Source: an uncultured Paracoccaceae bacterium (GTDB lineage Bacteria; Pseudomonadota; Alphaproteobacteria; Rhodobacterales; Rhodobacteraceae). Taken from it: DNA of 64,000 nucleotides. Of the stretch, positions 34,104-43,521 are shown in pieces (position 1 is the stretch's first letter; each line of letters opens with the position of its first letter). The notes beneath the pieces are model-generated. The model saw only the letters and a program-made list of their open reading frames with translations. It searched no databases and was not told the origin of the DNA. The stretch lies in NCBI GenBank assembly GCA_947500775.1, contig CANMTD010000002.1, positions 186,001-250,000 on the forward strand. Reading direction: 5' to 3'. A program made the translations under genes and the position numbers.

Positions 34104-35590
34104 TGGGTGATCTGAACAATCTGACCATCGCCGAGGCGCGCGACCGGATGCGCGCGGGCGATGTAAGCGCGGTTGAGCTGACCGAGGCCTGCCTGTCCGA
34201 GATTGACAAGGCCGATGCGCTTGGCGCCTTCGTCCACAAAACACCCGAGATTGCGCGCGACCGCGCCGCCGCCGCCGATGCGCGGATCAAGGCGGGCGAT
34301 GCGCCGTCGATGTGCGGTATCCCGATCGGGATCAAGGATCTGTTCTGCACCAAGGGCGTTCCCAGCCAGGCCGGATCGGCCATTCTGAACGGATTCCTGC
34401 CGGAATACGAATCCACCGTCAGCCAGCAACTGGCCGATGCGGGGGCGGTGATGCTGGGCAAGCTGAACATGGACGAATTCGCCATGGGCAGTTCCAACGA
34501 AACCTCGACCTATGGCAATGCGGTCAACCCGTGGCGGCGCGGCAATGACGACACCGCCCTGACCCCGGGTGGCAGCTCGGGTGGGTCGGCCAGCGCCGTG
34601 GCGGCGGACCTGTGTCTGGGCGCGACGGGCACCGACACCGGCGGGTCGATCCGCCAGCCTGCGGCCTTTACCGGGATTGTCGGGTTGAAACCCACCTACG
34701 GGCGCTGTTCGCGCTGGGGCGTCGTCGCCTTTGCCAGTTCGCTGGATCAGGCGGGACCCATGGCCAAAACCGTGCGCGACGCGGCGATCATGATGCAGGC
34801 GATGGCAGGCCACGATCCCAAGGACAGCACCAGCGCTGATCTGGCCGTGCCCGATTTCGAGGCCGCACTGACCGGCGACATTCGCGGCAAGAAAATCGGT
34901 ATCCCCAAGGAATACCGCATGGACGGCATGCCCGAAGAGATCGAGGCACTGTGGGCCGACGGTACCGCCATGATGCGCGATGCGGGCGCCGAGATTGTCG
35001 ATATCTCGTTGCCGCACACCAAATACGCGCTGCCCGCCTATTACGTGGTGGCCCCGGCCGAAGCCTCCAGCAACCTGGCGCGCTATGACGGGGTGCGCTA
35101 TGGCCACCGGGCCAAGCTGGCGGCGGGCGACGGCATCGACCAGATGTACGAAAAAACCCGCGCCGAAGGTTTCGGCCCCGAGGTGCAGCGCCGGGTGATG
35201 ATCGGCACCTATGTGCTGTCGGCGGGGTTCTATGACGCCTATTACAACCGGGCCCGCCGCGTGCGCGCGCTGATCAAGAAAGACTTCGAAGACGTGTTTG
35301 CCACCGGTATCGACGCGATCCTGACCCCGGCCACGCCCTCGGCGGCCTTTGGGCTGGGCGAAATGGCGGATGCCGATCCGGTCCAGATGTATCTGAACGA
35401 CGTTTTCACCGTGACCGTCAACCTGGCCGGGCTGCCGGGGATTTCGGTCCCGGCGGGGATGGACAAACAGGGGCTGCCGCTGGGGCTGCAGCTGATCGGG
35501 CGCCCGTGGGAAGAGGCCGACCTGCTGAATTCGGCTTACGCGCTTGAGAGGGCCGCCGGGTTTGTTTCCAAACCGGGAAAATGGTGGTAG
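34103..35590 (+). CDS. gatA: Glu-tRNA(Gln)/Asp-tRNA(Asn) amidotransferase subunit A
   Basis: This 495-residue amidase subunit releases ammonia from glutamine for GatB. The amidase-signature triad is complete: Lys78 in [10 protein letters not shown], Ser158 in [11 protein letters not shown] and Ser182 in [10 protein letters not shown]. The length is standard. It is coupled to gatC by a one-base overlap. The next gene, an Excalibur lipoprotein, starts 11 bases after the stop and may be co-transcribed. Confidence 0.96.
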   Translation: MGDLNNLTIAEARDRMRAGDVSAVELTEACLSEIDKADALGAFVHKTPEIARDRAAAADARIKAGDAPSMCGIPIGIKDLFCTKGVPSQAGSAILNGFLPEYESTVSQQLADAGAVMLGKLNMDEFAMGSSNETSTYGNAVNPWRRGNDDTALTPGGSSGGSASAVAADLCLGATGTDTGGSIRQPAAFTGIVGLKPTYGRCSRWGVVAFASSLDQAGPMAKTVRDAAIMMQAMAGHDPKDSTSADLAVPDFEAALTGDIRGKKIGIPKEYRMDGMPEEIEALWADGTAMMRDAGAEIVDISLPHTKYALPAYYVVAPAEASSNLARYDGVRYGHRAKLAAGDGIDQMYEKTRAEGFGPEVQRRVMIGTYVLSAGFYDAYYNRARRVRALIKKDFEDVFATGIDAILTPATPSAAFGLGEMADADPVQMYLNDVFTVTVNLAGLPGISVPAGMDKQGLPLGLQLIGRPWEEADLLNSAYALERAAGFVSKPGKWW

Positions 35591-35601
35591 GTTTCGAAAC
35601 G

Positions 35602-36276
35602 ATGAGCAACGGGCAGGCGAAAAAGATGCGGTTTGTTTTTCCGGTACTGACAGTGCTGGCAGTGGCGGCCTGTACGCCTCCGGTGCCCGATTCAGGGGCC
35701 AGCGGCGTCGGGTTCGACGATTATAACACCTATCAGACGCGCCGGGCGCAGCGCGATCAGCAACTGGCCGGGGAAACCACGGTACGGCCCCCCGCACAGG
35801 ATCAGGTGATCACCGAGATCACGCCGCAGAGCCCATCCGCGCAGACCGGCGATACCCAGCAGACCGCCGTGGTCGACCTGAACAACCCGTCGATTTCCGA
35901 TGAACAGGATTTTTCCGCCGTCAGTTCGCGCGAAAGCATCGAAAGCGACCGTGAACGGTTGCAGGCGCAGCGCCAGAACTACAAGGTGATCGAACCCACC
36001 GCCGTGCCTCAGCGCAGCGGCGGCAGCGGCCCGAACATCGTGGCCTATGCCATTGAAACCAGAAACAATCCCGGGGATCAGCTGTATCGCCGGACCAGCC
36101 TGGGCGGGGCGTCGCGGTCGGCGCGTGCCTGCGCCAAGTTCACCTCTTCCGATCAGGCGCAAGAGGCGTTTCTGGCGGCCGGTGGTCCTGCACGGGATCG
36201 CCGCAATCTGGACCCCGACGGCGATGGATTTGCCTGCAGCTGGGACCCGCGCCCATTCCGCCGGGCGGTGAACTGA
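35602..36276 (+). CDS. Lipoprotein with C-terminal Excalibur-like calcium-binding domain
   Basis: This 224-residue protein has a lipoprotein signal (RFVFPVLTVLAVAAC) and a long polar, Gln/Ser-rich middle. The C-terminal domain carries CAKFTSSDQAQEAFLAAGG and NLDPDGDGFACSWDP, the Excalibur DxDxDGxxC pattern that may bind calcium. Start choice is uncertain: ATG 35602 and ATG 35626 both keep the lipobox, and neither has a strong ribosome site. It probably sits in the outer membrane or periplasm. Function is unknown; its place before AmiD suggests the envelope. Confidence 0.75.
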   Translation: MSNGQAKKMRFVFPVLTVLAVAACTPPVPDSGASGVGFDDYNTYQTRRAQRDQQLAGETTVRPPAQDQVITEITPQSPSAQTGDTQQTAVVDLNNPSISDEQDFSAVSSRESIESDRERLQAQRQNYKVIEPTAVPQRSGGSGPNIVAYAIETRNNPGDQLYRRTSLGGASRSARACAKFTSSDQAQEAFLAAGGPARDRRNLDPDGDGFACSWDPRPFRRAVN

Positions 36277-36284
36277 GGGGCAGG

Positions 36285-36977
36285 GTGCAGCCGACACCGC
36301 ACCCATCCCCCAACTGCGGCCCGCGCCGGGATGGCGCAGAGCCCGATCTGATCGTTCTGCATTACACGGCCATGACCGACGCCAGGGCGGCGCTGGCGCG
36401 GCTGTGCGATCCGGTGGCCGAAGTGTCGGCGCATTACCTGATTTCCGAGGCCGGAACCCTGTGGCAGATGGTCGATGAGGATCAGCGCGCCTGGCACGCC
36501 GGGGCCGGGGCCTGGGGGGGCGTCAGCGACGTCAATTCCCGCTCGATCGGGATCGAACTGGCCAATACCGGCGCCCACCCCTTTGCCGAGCCGCAGATGG
36601 CCGCCCTTGAACGGCTGTTGCGCGGCATCATGGACCGCTGGGCCATCCCGCCCGAACGGGTCATCGGGCATTCCGACATGGCGCCGCACCGCAAACAGGA
36701 CCCCGGTCGCCGGTTCGACTGGCTGCGGCTGGCGCGGCAGGGGCTGTCGGTCTGGTCCTGGCCCGACCGGAACAACGGCGGCGATTTCCTGAGCAACGCT
36801 TGCAGGTTCGGCTATGTCCCGCCCGAGGGCTGCGCCGATCCGGGCGCGGCGGTGCTGGAGGCGTTTCGCCAAAGGTTTCGCCCGGGGGCCTCCGGTCCGC
36901 TGGATGACCTTGACCGGGCCCTGATGCGCGATCTTGCCGAACGCTTCCCCGTTGACCGCAGGGCGCCAAGCCCCTAA
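36285..36977 (+). CDS. N-acetylmuramoyl-L-alanine amidase (AmiD-like, amidase_2)
   Basis: This 230-residue zinc amidase cleaves between muramic acid and the stem peptide. Zinc ligands and catalytic residues are in IVLHYTAMTD, VSAHYLISE and VIGHSDMAPHRKQDPG. NSRSIGIELAN also matches amidase_2/AmpD. The start is GTG 36285 after GAGGGGCAGG. No signal peptide is visible, so it may act in cytoplasmic muropeptide recycling like AmpD. It is followed 10 bases later by the RNase P RNA. Confidence 0.88.
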   Translation: MQPTPHPSPNCGPRRDGAEPDLIVLHYTAMTDARAALARLCDPVAEVSAHYLISEAGTLWQMVDEDQRAWHAGAGAWGGVSDVNSRSIGIELANTGAHPFAEPQMAALERLLRGIMDRWAIPPERVIGHSDMAPHRKQDPGRRFDWLRLARQGLSVWSWPDRNNGGDFLSNACRFGYVPPEGCADPGAAVLEAFRQRFRPGASGPLDDLDRALMRDLAERFPVDRRAPSP

Positions 36978-36987
36978 ATGCAGCTTT

Positions 36988-37362
36988 GCGCGGATGGCTG
37001 GATGGCCGCGGGTGGCAACATCCGAGGAAAGTCCGGACTCCACAAAGCAACGGTGCCGGGTAACGCCCGGCTGGGGAAACCCAAGGGAAAGCGCCACAGA
37101 AAACAGACCGCCCGTGCGCGCACGGGTAAGGGTGAAACGGTGGGGTAAGAGCCCACCGCGGGGCTGGTAACAGCCCCGGCACGGCAAGCCCCACCGGGAG
37201 CAATGCCAAATAGGGATCGCGCGGGGGCAACCCCGGGGGCCGCTTTGCCCCCAGCAGATCCGGGTTGGCAGCTAAAGCACGCCGGTAACGGCGGGCATAG
37301 AGGAATGGTCATCCAGGGGCGGCAACGCCCCGGACAGAATCCGGCTTACAGGCCGTCCGCGC
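36988..37362 (+). ncRNA. rnpB: RNase P RNA, bacterial type A
   Basis: The sequence contains the conserved core GAGGAAAGTCCGGACTCC (37022 on), GGTAACGCCCGGC, GTAAGGGTGAAACGGTGG, GGTAAGAGCCCACCG, GGCTGGTAACAGCC, GGAGCAATGCCAAATAGG and the 3' end GACAGAATCCGGCTTACAGG. Helix P1 is formed by GCGCGGATGGC at the 5' end and GCCGTCCGCGC at the 3' end, which fixes the boundaries to within a few bases. The RNA processes tRNA 5' ends together with RnpA. Confidence 0.97.
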
Positions 37363-37436
37363 ATATTCATTTCATCCCTGATCGCCCGAACACCCCCAAT
37401 GCAGGGGGGTCCGGGCTCTGTCAAAACCGCAGGGGC

Positions 37437-39209
37437 TCAATCGCCCAGGGCGATCCCTTCGCGGCGCGGGTCCGCACCGCCGATCAGCGTGTCCCCGATC
37501 GATATGGCATGCAGCCCCGAGGTCAGGTCGCGCAGGTTGACCTCATACCCCATCGCCTCTAGCGGGGCCTGCAGGTTGGTGGCGGTGGTGCCTGCCTCCA
37601 GATCATAGGTGCCGAAGCGGTTGACCGCATGGGGCAGCGAAACCGCCGCCTGTACGTCCATGCCCCAGTCCAGATGGGCGATGATCGTGCTGGCGACATA
37701 GCCGATGATCCGGCTGCCGCCCGGCGATCCGACCACCAGCACCGGTTTGCCGTCCCTCAGCACGATGGTGGGGGCCATCGACGACCGGGGGCGTTTGCCC
37801 GGTTCCACCCGGTTGGCGATGGGCACGCCGTCCGAATGGGTTCTGAACGAAAAATCCGTCAGCTCGTTGTTCAGAAGGAACCCGCCCGGCGCCATCAGCC
37901 GCGATCCGAAACCGTTTTCGATGGTGGTGGTCATCGACAGCGCGTTGCCATCGGCATCGACGATCGAGATATGGCTGGTCGAGGGGAATTCGATCGACTG
38001 ATCGTCGGCCCACAGCAGCGCGTGGTCAAAGGCGGGATTGCCGGGCGCGACCTCTTCCAGCCGGGCACCGGGTTCCAGTGCGGTGGCCCGTTCCGACAGA
38101 TAGGCCGGATCGACCAGCCCCTTGACCGGCACCGGCACGAAATCGCTGTCGGCCATATACCGGCCCCGGTCGGCAAAGGCCTGACGCGAGGCATCGCCGA
38201 TCAGCCGCCACGCCTCGGGGCTGTCGGGGCCCAGCCCGGCCAGATCGAACCCGTCCAACTGGCCCAGTATCTGCCCCACGGTCAGCGCGCCGGACGAGGG
38301 CGGCCCCATGCCGCAGACATCATGCGCGCGGTATTCGGCACAGACGGCGGGGCGTTCCTTGACCTGATACAGCGCCAGATCAAGGCTGTTCAGCACGCCG
38401 GGATTGCCCGGCGCCCCCTGCACGGTGTCCACGATCCCCTCGGCGATGCGCCCGGTGTAAAAGGCGCGGCTGCCGCGATGTGCGATGGCGCGCAGGGTCT
38501 GGGCATAGGCGGGGTTTTTCAGCGTGCTGCCGGCCTTCAGCGGGGCGCCATCGGGCAGGAAATAGGCGGCCGTGGCCGGAAAGCGCGACAGGCGTTCGGC
38601 ATCATCGGCGACCAGCCCGGCCAGACGGGGCGACACGGCAAAGCCATCCTCGGCCAGCGTGATCGCATCGTCGAACAACCCGCCCCAGTTGGCGCGGCCC
38701 CAGCGGCGGTGGGCGGCCTCCATCAATGCCGGGGTGCCCGGCGTGCCGACCGACCGGCCCCCGACCACGGCATCGAAGAATTTCAGCGGCTCGCCCGCGT
38801 CGTCCTGAAACAGCCGCGGTGTGGCGGCCAGGGGCGCGGTTTCGCGCCCGTCCAGCGTGGTGATCTGGCCGCTGGCCGCGTCGTACCAGACCAGAAACGC
38901 GCCGCCGCCCAGTCCCGACGACTGCGGCTCGACCAGCCCCAGCACCGATTGAACGGCCACCATCGCGTCAGCGGCGGTTCCGCCCGCGCGCAACACCCGC
39001 GCGCCGGCCTCGGCCGCATGAGGGTTGGCGGCGGCCACCATCCATGTCTTGGCGGCGACGGGCTGGTTGATGTCCTTGGCGATCTGGGCCGCGGCTGTGG
39101 CGGCCTGGGTGGCGGCTTCGGGGGCGACGGTATCGGCGGCCTCCTGCGCGAAAACAGGGGGGGCTAAAAAGGCAATGGTGAACAATGAGGCACAAAGGGT
39201 CTTGGACAT
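37437..39209 (-). CDS. ggt: Gamma-glutamyltranspeptidase
   Basis: This 590-residue periplasmic proenzyme hydrolyses or transfers the gamma-glutamyl group of glutathione. A signal peptide ([21 protein letters not shown]) is followed by the large subunit with [12 protein letters not shown] and LDGRETAP. The small subunit would begin at the autocatalytic Thr411 in [14 protein letters not shown]. The oxyanion-region motif SSMAPTIVL and [12 protein letters not shown] are present. ATG 39209 was chosen because GGAGG lies 6 bases upstream. It is divergent from rpmG and convergent with rnpB. Confidence 0.94.
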   Translation of the reverse strand: MSKTLCASLFTIAFLAPPVFAQEAADTVAPEAATQAATAAAQIAKDINQPVAAKTWMVAAANPHAAEAGARVLRAGGTAADAMVAVQSVLGLVEPQSSGLGGGAFLVWYDAASGQITTLDGRETAPLAATPRLFQDDAGEPLKFFDAVVGGRSVGTPGTPALMEAAHRRWGRANWGGLFDDAITLAEDGFAVSPRLAGLVADDAERLSRFPATAAYFLPDGAPLKAGSTLKNPAYAQTLRAIAHRGSRAFYTGRIAEGIVDTVQGAPGNPGVLNSLDLALYQVKERPAVCAEYRAHDVCGMGPPSSGALTVGQILGQLDGFDLAGLGPDSPEAWRLIGDASRQAFADRGRYMADSDFVPVPVKGLVDPAYLSERATALEPGARLEEVAPGNPAFDHALLWADDQSIEFPSTSHISIVDADGNALSMTTTIENGFGSRLMAPGGFLLNNELTDFSFRTHSDGVPIANRVEPGKRPRSSMAPTIVLRDGKPVLVVGSPGGSRIIGYVASTIIAHLDWGMDVQAAVSLPHAVNRFGTYDLEAGTTATNLQAPLEAMGYEVNLRDLTSGLHAISIGDTLIGGADPRREGIALGD

Positions 39210-39396
39210 TTTCATCCTCCGTGATGTGATACGCCCAGAAAGCACAGCCAAAGCGCCATGCGTCAATGCCCTGCTGGGTGGTAAATTTGCACATTGGTCG
39301 TGCAAAGCGGTTGACTCCGCCACGGCGAACAGTAAAAGGCGGTCTCTAGGATTTTTACGGGCCGCATTTGCACCGCCCGCGCGACGGAGAAGAAAC

Positions 39397-39564
39397 ATGG
39401 CGAAGCCAACCACAATCAAGATCCGCCTGAACTCGACCGCGGGAACCGGCCACTTCTATGTGACCAAGAAAAATGCCCGCACCATGACCGAGAAAATGGT
39501 GGTGAACAAATACGATCCCGTCCTGCGCAAGCATGTCGAGTACAAAGAAGGCAAGATCAAGTAA
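39397..39564 (+). CDS. rpmG: 50S ribosomal protein L33
   Basis: This 55-residue basic protein ([18 protein letters not shown] ... VEYKEGKIK) matches L33. There is no CxxC pair, so it is the zinc-free form. CGGAGAAG lies upstream of ATG 39397. It is a single-gene unit closed by a strong terminator. Confidence 0.97.
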   Translation: MAKPTTIKIRLNSTAGTGHFYVTKKNARTMTEKMVVNKYDPVLRKHVEYKEGKIK

Positions 39565-39589
39565 GCCTTCGGATCGTACGGAATGACAG

Positions 39590-39619
39590 GGCCGCGCAAT
39601 TTGCGCGGCCTTTTCTTTT
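39590..39619 (+). terminator. Terminator after rpmG
   Basis: A 9-bp stem (GGCCGCGCA/TGCGCGGCC) with an ATT loop is followed by TTTTCTTTT. Confidence 0.92.
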
Positions 39620-39643
39620 GCACCCATGCCCAAAGTAGACCTC

Positions 39644-40150
39644 ATGCCCGCAGATATCACCATCCACCCCTCTACCCGTGATGACATCGCCGCGGTCGAT
39701 GCCCTGCTGGCGCGCAGCTATCCGGTGCTGCTGAAGCCCGATTATCCGCCGTCGGTTCTGGTGACCGCGCTGCCGCTGATTTCAAGGGCGCAGCCGCATC
39801 TGCTGACCTGCGGCACCTATTATGTGGCGGTGGACGGGCAGGGGGCGGTTCTGGGCGCGGGGGGCTGGACCTTCGCCGCCCCTGGCGGGGCCGAGGCCGT
39901 GGCCGGGACCGCCAATATCCGCCACGTCGTGACCGACCACCGCCAGACCCGGCGCGGCATCGGCCGCGCGCTGATGACCCATGTGCTGGCCGAGGCGGCA
40001 TCGGCAGGCGCCCAGCGGCTGGAGTGTCTGTCGACGCTGACGGCGGTGCCGTTCTACCGCTCGGTGGGGTTTCAGGCCCTTGGGCCGGTGGATGTGCCGC
40101 TGCAACCGGGCGTCAGCTTTCCGGCGGTCCTGATGGACCGCCCGCTGTAG
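39644..40150 (+). CDS. GNAT-family N-acetyltransferase
   Basis: This acetyltransferase of about 168 residues has an N-terminal DITIHPSTRDDIAAVDALL and the acetyl-CoA loop DHRQTRRGIGRALMTHVL. The C-terminal SVGFQALGPVDVPL matches GNATs with small-molecule or antibiotic-like substrates. The start is uncertain: ATG 39644 gives a weak upstream AAAG site, and ATG 39626 would add six residues. It lies just after the rpmG terminator, so its own promoter must overlap that element. The substrate is unknown. Confidence 0.85.
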   Translation: MPADITIHPSTRDDIAAVDALLARSYPVLLKPDYPPSVLVTALPLISRAQPHLLTCGTYYVAVDGQGAVLGAGGWTFAAPGGAEAVAGTANIRHVVTDHRQTRRGIGRALMTHVLAEAASAGAQRLECLSTLTAVPFYRSVGFQALGPVDVPLQPGVSFPAVLMDRPL

Positions 40151-40165
40151 GCATCCGCGCAACAA

Positions 40166-40191
40166 AAAGGCCGGCGCAATGGCCGGCCTTT
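40166..40191. terminator. Bidirectional terminator between convergent GNAT and BI-1 genes
   Basis: A 9-bp stem (AAAGGCCGG/CCGGCCTTT) has A-rich sequence on the left and T at the right. It can serve both strands; the A tract (40164-40168) gives a U run for the minus-strand BI-1 message. Confidence 0.8.
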
Positions 40192-40214
40192 CGGAAAACA
40201 CGTTGAAGCGTCTG

Positions 40215-40940
40215 TTATTCGCGGTTGCCCAAGAAGGACAGCAGGAACATGAACAGGTTGATGAAGTCGAGATACAGGTTCAGCGCACCCATGATCGCCG
40301 ACTTGCCCAGCCATTCCTGATCCATCGCGTGGGCGTGCTGGATATAATCCGTCTTGATCTTCTGCGTGTCATAGGCGGTCAGCCCGGCAAAGATCAGGAC
40401 ACCCAGCGCCGAGATCGCGAAGTGGATCGCGGGCGAGCCCAGAAAGATGTTCACGACCGAGGCGATGATCAGGCCGATCACGCCCATGATCAGGAACGAT
40501 CCCCAACCCGAGATGTCTTTCTTGGTGGTATATCCCCACAGGCTGAGGCCCGCGAAAGAGATCGAGGTGATCAGGAAGGTCTGCGCAATCGAAATGCCGG
40601 TGTAGGCGGCAAAGATATAGCTGATCGACAGGCCCATCATCGCCGAAAACGCATAGAAGAACAGCTGTGCGCCCGCGGCGGACAGGCGGTTGATCATTGC
40701 GCCAAAGGCGAAAACCATGATCAGCGGTGCAAACATCACCAGCCATTTCAGCGGCGTGCCGAACACGGCCTGAACCATCGCTTCATTGGTGCCGACAGCC
40801 CAAGACACACCTGCTGTCATCAGCAGGCCCACGGACATCGTGCCGTAGACTTTGTTCATATGCGTCCGCAGACCCTCGTCAATCTGAGCGCTGGTGCGTA
40901 CACCAGCCTGACCGGCGTGGATCGTATTGTAGTCAGCCAT
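40215..40940 (-). CDS. Bax inhibitor-1 (YccA/YbhL) family membrane protein
   Basis: This 241-residue inner-membrane protein has seven hydrophobic segments. Family features are LMTAGVSWAVGTNEAM near the first helix, LSISYIFAAYTG, TSISFAGLSLWGYTTKKD, and the C-terminal GALNLYLDFINLFMFLL with the Asp that acts as the pH-sensing latch in BI-1 calcium-leak proteins. A role in ion leak or membrane-protein quality control is inferred. ATG 40940 follows GGAGGC at proper spacing. Confidence 0.92.
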   Translation of the reverse strand: MADYNTIHAGQAGVRTSAQIDEGLRTHMNKVYGTMSVGLLMTAGVSWAVGTNEAMVQAVFGTPLKWLVMFAPLIMVFAFGAMINRLSAAGAQLFFYAFSAMMGLSISYIFAAYTGISIAQTFLITSISFAGLSLWGYTTKKDISGWGSFLIMGVIGLIIASVVNIFLGSPAIHFAISALGVLIFAGLTAYDTQKIKTDYIQHAHAMDQEWLGKSAIMGALNLYLDFINLFMFLLSFLGNRE

Positions 40941-41074
40941 CAAAAGCCTCCATCCTGTTCACATGACGACGGCATTGTCAGTTAGCCGCCCTTATGCGTG
41001 AATATCGGTAAGATGCAGTGCTATTTCAAGCGTTTCCGCTGCGTTTCCCGTAAAAGTTGTGCTGTTGTGGCATT

Positions 41075-41293
41075 TCATCCCTTCCAATTGGCCGGAACGT
41101 CCCAAAACGGGCGGTTTGCCTCTTTCTCGGCGGCGCTGCGCGACACGCCGATATCGTCCAGCAGATGGTCGTCCAGCGACCGCAGGCTATGGCGTTCGGC
41201 ATCCAGGCTGAGAAGCGCCAGCAGACGTGCAACGACGCCGCGCTGGTTGTGGGAGGGAACGTAACGGGTCGCGGGGGCAGAGATATGTGCCAT
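41075..41293 (-). CDS. DUF1127 small protein
   Basis: This 72-residue protein ends with the DUF1127 motif (RSLDDHLLDDIGVSRSAAEK). The N-terminal half is arginine-poor for the family. In other alphaproteobacteria DUF1127 proteins are small, stress-induced and sometimes RNA-binding (CcaF1 in Rhodobacter). A perfect AAAGGAG lies 6 bases before ATG 41293, so expression may be strong. It stands alone between BI-1 and a LysR gene. Confidence 0.85.
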   Translation of the reverse strand: MAHISAPATRYVPSHNQRGVVARLLALLSLDAERHSLRSLDDHLLDDIGVSRSAAEKEANRPFWDVPANWKG

Positions 41294-41417
41294 AACAGGC
41301 TCCTTTGCGTAAATGTGCGGTTAGCACCAGGTTTCATCATTTTCCTTGATGTAACTGGGCGAATATGGTTCATTTATCAAACGAATGATTTTTATCTTTA
41401 GCATCAGGATTTGTGAT

Positions 41418-42341
41418 ATGCCGCGAAATCTGGATACGACGACCCTGCGTTCCTTTGTGGCTGTGGCCGATGCGGGGGGCGTGACCCGGGCTGCGGGGTT
41501 TCTGAACCTGACGCAATCGGCGGTCTCGATGCAGTTGAAGCGGCTGGAAGAATCGCTTGATCTGAAACTGCTGGACCGGTCGGCGCGCAAGGTCACGCTG
41601 ACGGCGGCAGGCGAACAGCTGTTGGGCTATGCCCGCCGCATTCTGGAGCTGAACGACGAAGTTTATGCCCGCCTGACGGCGCAGGAATTCGAGGGCGAGG
41701 TGGTGCTGGGCGTGCCGCATGACATCGTCTATCCGGCGATTCCGCAGGTGATGCAGCGGTTCAACGCCGAATATCCGCGCGTGAAGGTACAGTTGATGTC
41801 CTCTTATACCCGGCAATTGAAGGAACAATTCGCGCGGGCCGAAGTCGATGTGATCCTGACTACCGAAGACGAATGTGACACCGGGGGCGAAACCCTGACC
41901 GAATTGCCACTGATCTGGGTTGGCGCGCCAGGGGGCACCGCGTGGAAGACGCGGCCGCTGCGGCTGGCCTATGAAAGCAACTGCATTTTCCGCCGCAGTG
42001 TTCTGAACGCTTTGGACGCGGCGGACATCCCGTGGGAAATGGCGGTGGACAGCGATTCAACCCGGTCGATCGAGGTGTCGGTCAGCGCCGATCTGGCCAT
42101 CACTTCGGCCATTGCCGGGTCACAGCCGCCGCATGTGGAACAGATCGCCCACAACGGCGCCTTGCCCGATCTGTCATCGAAAAAGATCAACATGTACCAG
42201 TCGGATGTCCGCGGCGGCCCGGTGACGGCCCGCCTGGCGGCGCTGTTGGCACAGGCCTATGGCGGCGTTCAGCCCATGGTGACCACGACTTTGCCGGTCG
42301 ATTTCCGGGCGCGCAGCAGTTCAAGGGCGGCCTCGGCCTGA
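41418..42341 (+). CDS. LysR-family transcriptional regulator
   Basis: This 307-residue regulator has an N-terminal winged helix (LRSFVAVADAGGVTRAAGFL, QSAVSMQLKRLEESLDLKLL) and a LysR effector domain (VPHDIVYPAIPQVMQRF onward). ATG 41418 has AGGAT 8 bases upstream. The last 24 codons lie antisense to the end of the quinone reductase gene, which overlaps it by 73 bases. The encoded tail (PMVTTTLPVDFRARSSSRAA) is not LysR-like, so the natural stop may have been lost by deletion. Its target is unknown. Confidence 0.87.
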   Translation: MPRNLDTTTLRSFVAVADAGGVTRAAGFLNLTQSAVSMQLKRLEESLDLKLLDRSARKVTLTAAGEQLLGYARRILELNDEVYARLTAQEFEGEVVLGVPHDIVYPAIPQVMQRFNAEYPRVKVQLMSSYTRQLKEQFARAEVDVILTTEDECDTGGETLTELPLIWVGAPGGTAWKTRPLRLAYESNCIFRRSVLNALDAADIPWEMAVDSDSTRSIEVSVSADLAITSAIAGSQPPHVEQIAHNGALPDLSSKKINMYQSDVRGGPVTARLAALLAQAYGGVQPMVTTTLPVDFRARSSSRAASA

Positions 42342-43231
42342 GCCAGCGGCAGGCGGTGGCTGATATGCGGTGACAGCCCGCCCTCGGCGTACCAGTCGAA
42401 CAGTTGCGCCATGCTGCGGGTCAGAACCTCGGGGCGGAATTTCATGTAGCCGCCCCAATACAGCCCCAGAACCGAGATATTCTTGACCAGCAGGTGATTG
42501 GCCGGAATCTGCGGCACCTCGCCGCTGGCGAAACCGATCACTACAATCCGCGCCTCGGGGTTACAGGCGCGGAACGCCGCCTTGAACAGATCGCCGCCGA
42601 TGGGGTCATAGACCACATCCGCCCCGCCCAGAGCTTTGACCGCACTGCGCAGATCGTCGGTATCGCTGTCGATCAGATGATCGGCACCCGCCGCCTGTGC
42701 CACCTTCAACTTGTCGGCGCCGCGCGCGCAGGCAATTACCCGGGCGCCCATGCGTTTGCCGATTTCGACCGCCGTCAGCCCAACGCCACCTGCGGCCCCC
42801 AGTACCAGCAATGTCTCGCCCGGTTGCAGCCGCGCCTTGTGGTCCAGCGCCACGTGGCTGGTGCCATAGGCGATCTGAAAGGCGGCCGCCGTATCGCTGG
42901 CCATGGTGTCGGGCAGGGGTACGCAGCGGTCTGCGGGAAAGACACCGTATTCGGCCAAACCGCCCGCGCCCGAAAATATCGCCACACGGGTGCCGATCAT
43001 GTTAGGATCAACCTTGGGGCCAACGGCTTCGATCACGCCGGCAAGTTCCAGACCAAGTGTAAAGGGTGGGGGGGGCGTGTCCTGATATTTTCCGGTTGCC
43101 ATCAACAGATCGGCAAAGTTCAGACCGCATGCTTCGATCCGGACCAATACGTCGCCTGTAGCGGGCGTTGGAACGGGGCACTCTTCTAAAAGGGGAGTAG
43201 ACGTAAAGCTAGTTACCTTATAGGCGTACAT
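42269..43231 (-). CDS. NADPH:quinone oxidoreductase (zinc-free MDR family)
   Basis: This 320-residue medium-chain reductase has an N-terminal GroES-like half (VRIEACGLNFADLLMATGKY, LGLELAGVIEAVG) and a Rossmann half with VLGAAGGVGLTAVEIGKRMG. The zinc ligands of alcohol dehydrogenases are missing, which fits the QOR family. Its C-terminal end (LELLRARKSTGKVVVTMG) is normal, so in the 73-base overlap with the LysR gene it is the LysR tail that is unusual. ATG 43231 follows GAAGGAAAG. Confidence 0.9.
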   Translation of the reverse strand: MYAYKVTSFTSTPLLEECPVPTPATGDVLVRIEACGLNFADLLMATGKYQDTPPPPFTLGLELAGVIEAVGPKVDPNMIGTRVAIFSGAGGLAEYGVFPADRCVPLPDTMASDTAAAFQIAYGTSHVALDHKARLQPGETLLVLGAAGGVGLTAVEIGKRMGARVIACARGADKLKVAQAAGADHLIDSDTDDLRSAVKALGGADVVYDPIGGDLFKAAFRACNPEARIVVIGFASGEVPQIPANHLLVKNISVLGLYWGGYMKFRPEVLTRSMAQLFDWYAEGGLSPHISHRLPLAQAEAALELLRARKSTGKVVVTMG

Positions 43232-43332
43232 GGTCTTTCCTTCGCAGTCGGATGCAGGTGGTAAATAACCTACCTTTTATGCCGGGTTTGAGGGTAAGAA
43301 CCAAGGCGAAAGGCCGCATCTTCCCGAAAAAT

Positions 43333-43390
43333 TGCAAAATGCAATGCAAAATGCAAAACACGCATTAGGCGAATGATCGTTTTGCAATGC
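43333..43390. repeat. TGCAAAA repeat cluster, possible operator
   Basis: The 12-mer TGCAAAATGCAA occurs twice in tandem (43333-43344, 43345-43356), followed by AAAC. The inverted form GTTTTGCAATGC lies at 43379-43390. Regular 12-base spacing suggests a protein bound on one face of the helix. Copies are 100 bases upstream of the quinone reductase start and about 160-220 upstream of the XRE gene. Confidence 0.55.
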
Positions 43391-43505
43391 GAAACATGCC
43401 AGAAGGTAGGTTTGGTGGCGAATTCGTTTTGACAAAATAAAAATAATCTATATAAAACAACATACTGACCTATTAATTTCAAATAATTTCTAAAATTGCC
43501 AAGTT

Positions 43506-43521
43506 TGGCACGATAATTGCT
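43506..43521 (+). promoter_or_regulatory. Candidate sigma-54 (RpoN) promoter for the XRE gene
   Basis: TGGCACGATAATTGCT matches the -24/-12 consensus TGGCAC-N5-TTGCW. GG and GC are exactly 10 bases apart. The predicted start is about 20 bases before the ATG. The TGGCA also forms a palindrome with an upstream TGCCAA, so an operator is the alternative reading. Confidence 0.55.

Noticed and set aside
33800-35797. Minus-strand frame of 665 codons
   Set aside because: It lies opposite gatC and gatA. The translation is rich in His, Arg and Gly as expected of the antisense of GC-rich coding DNA.
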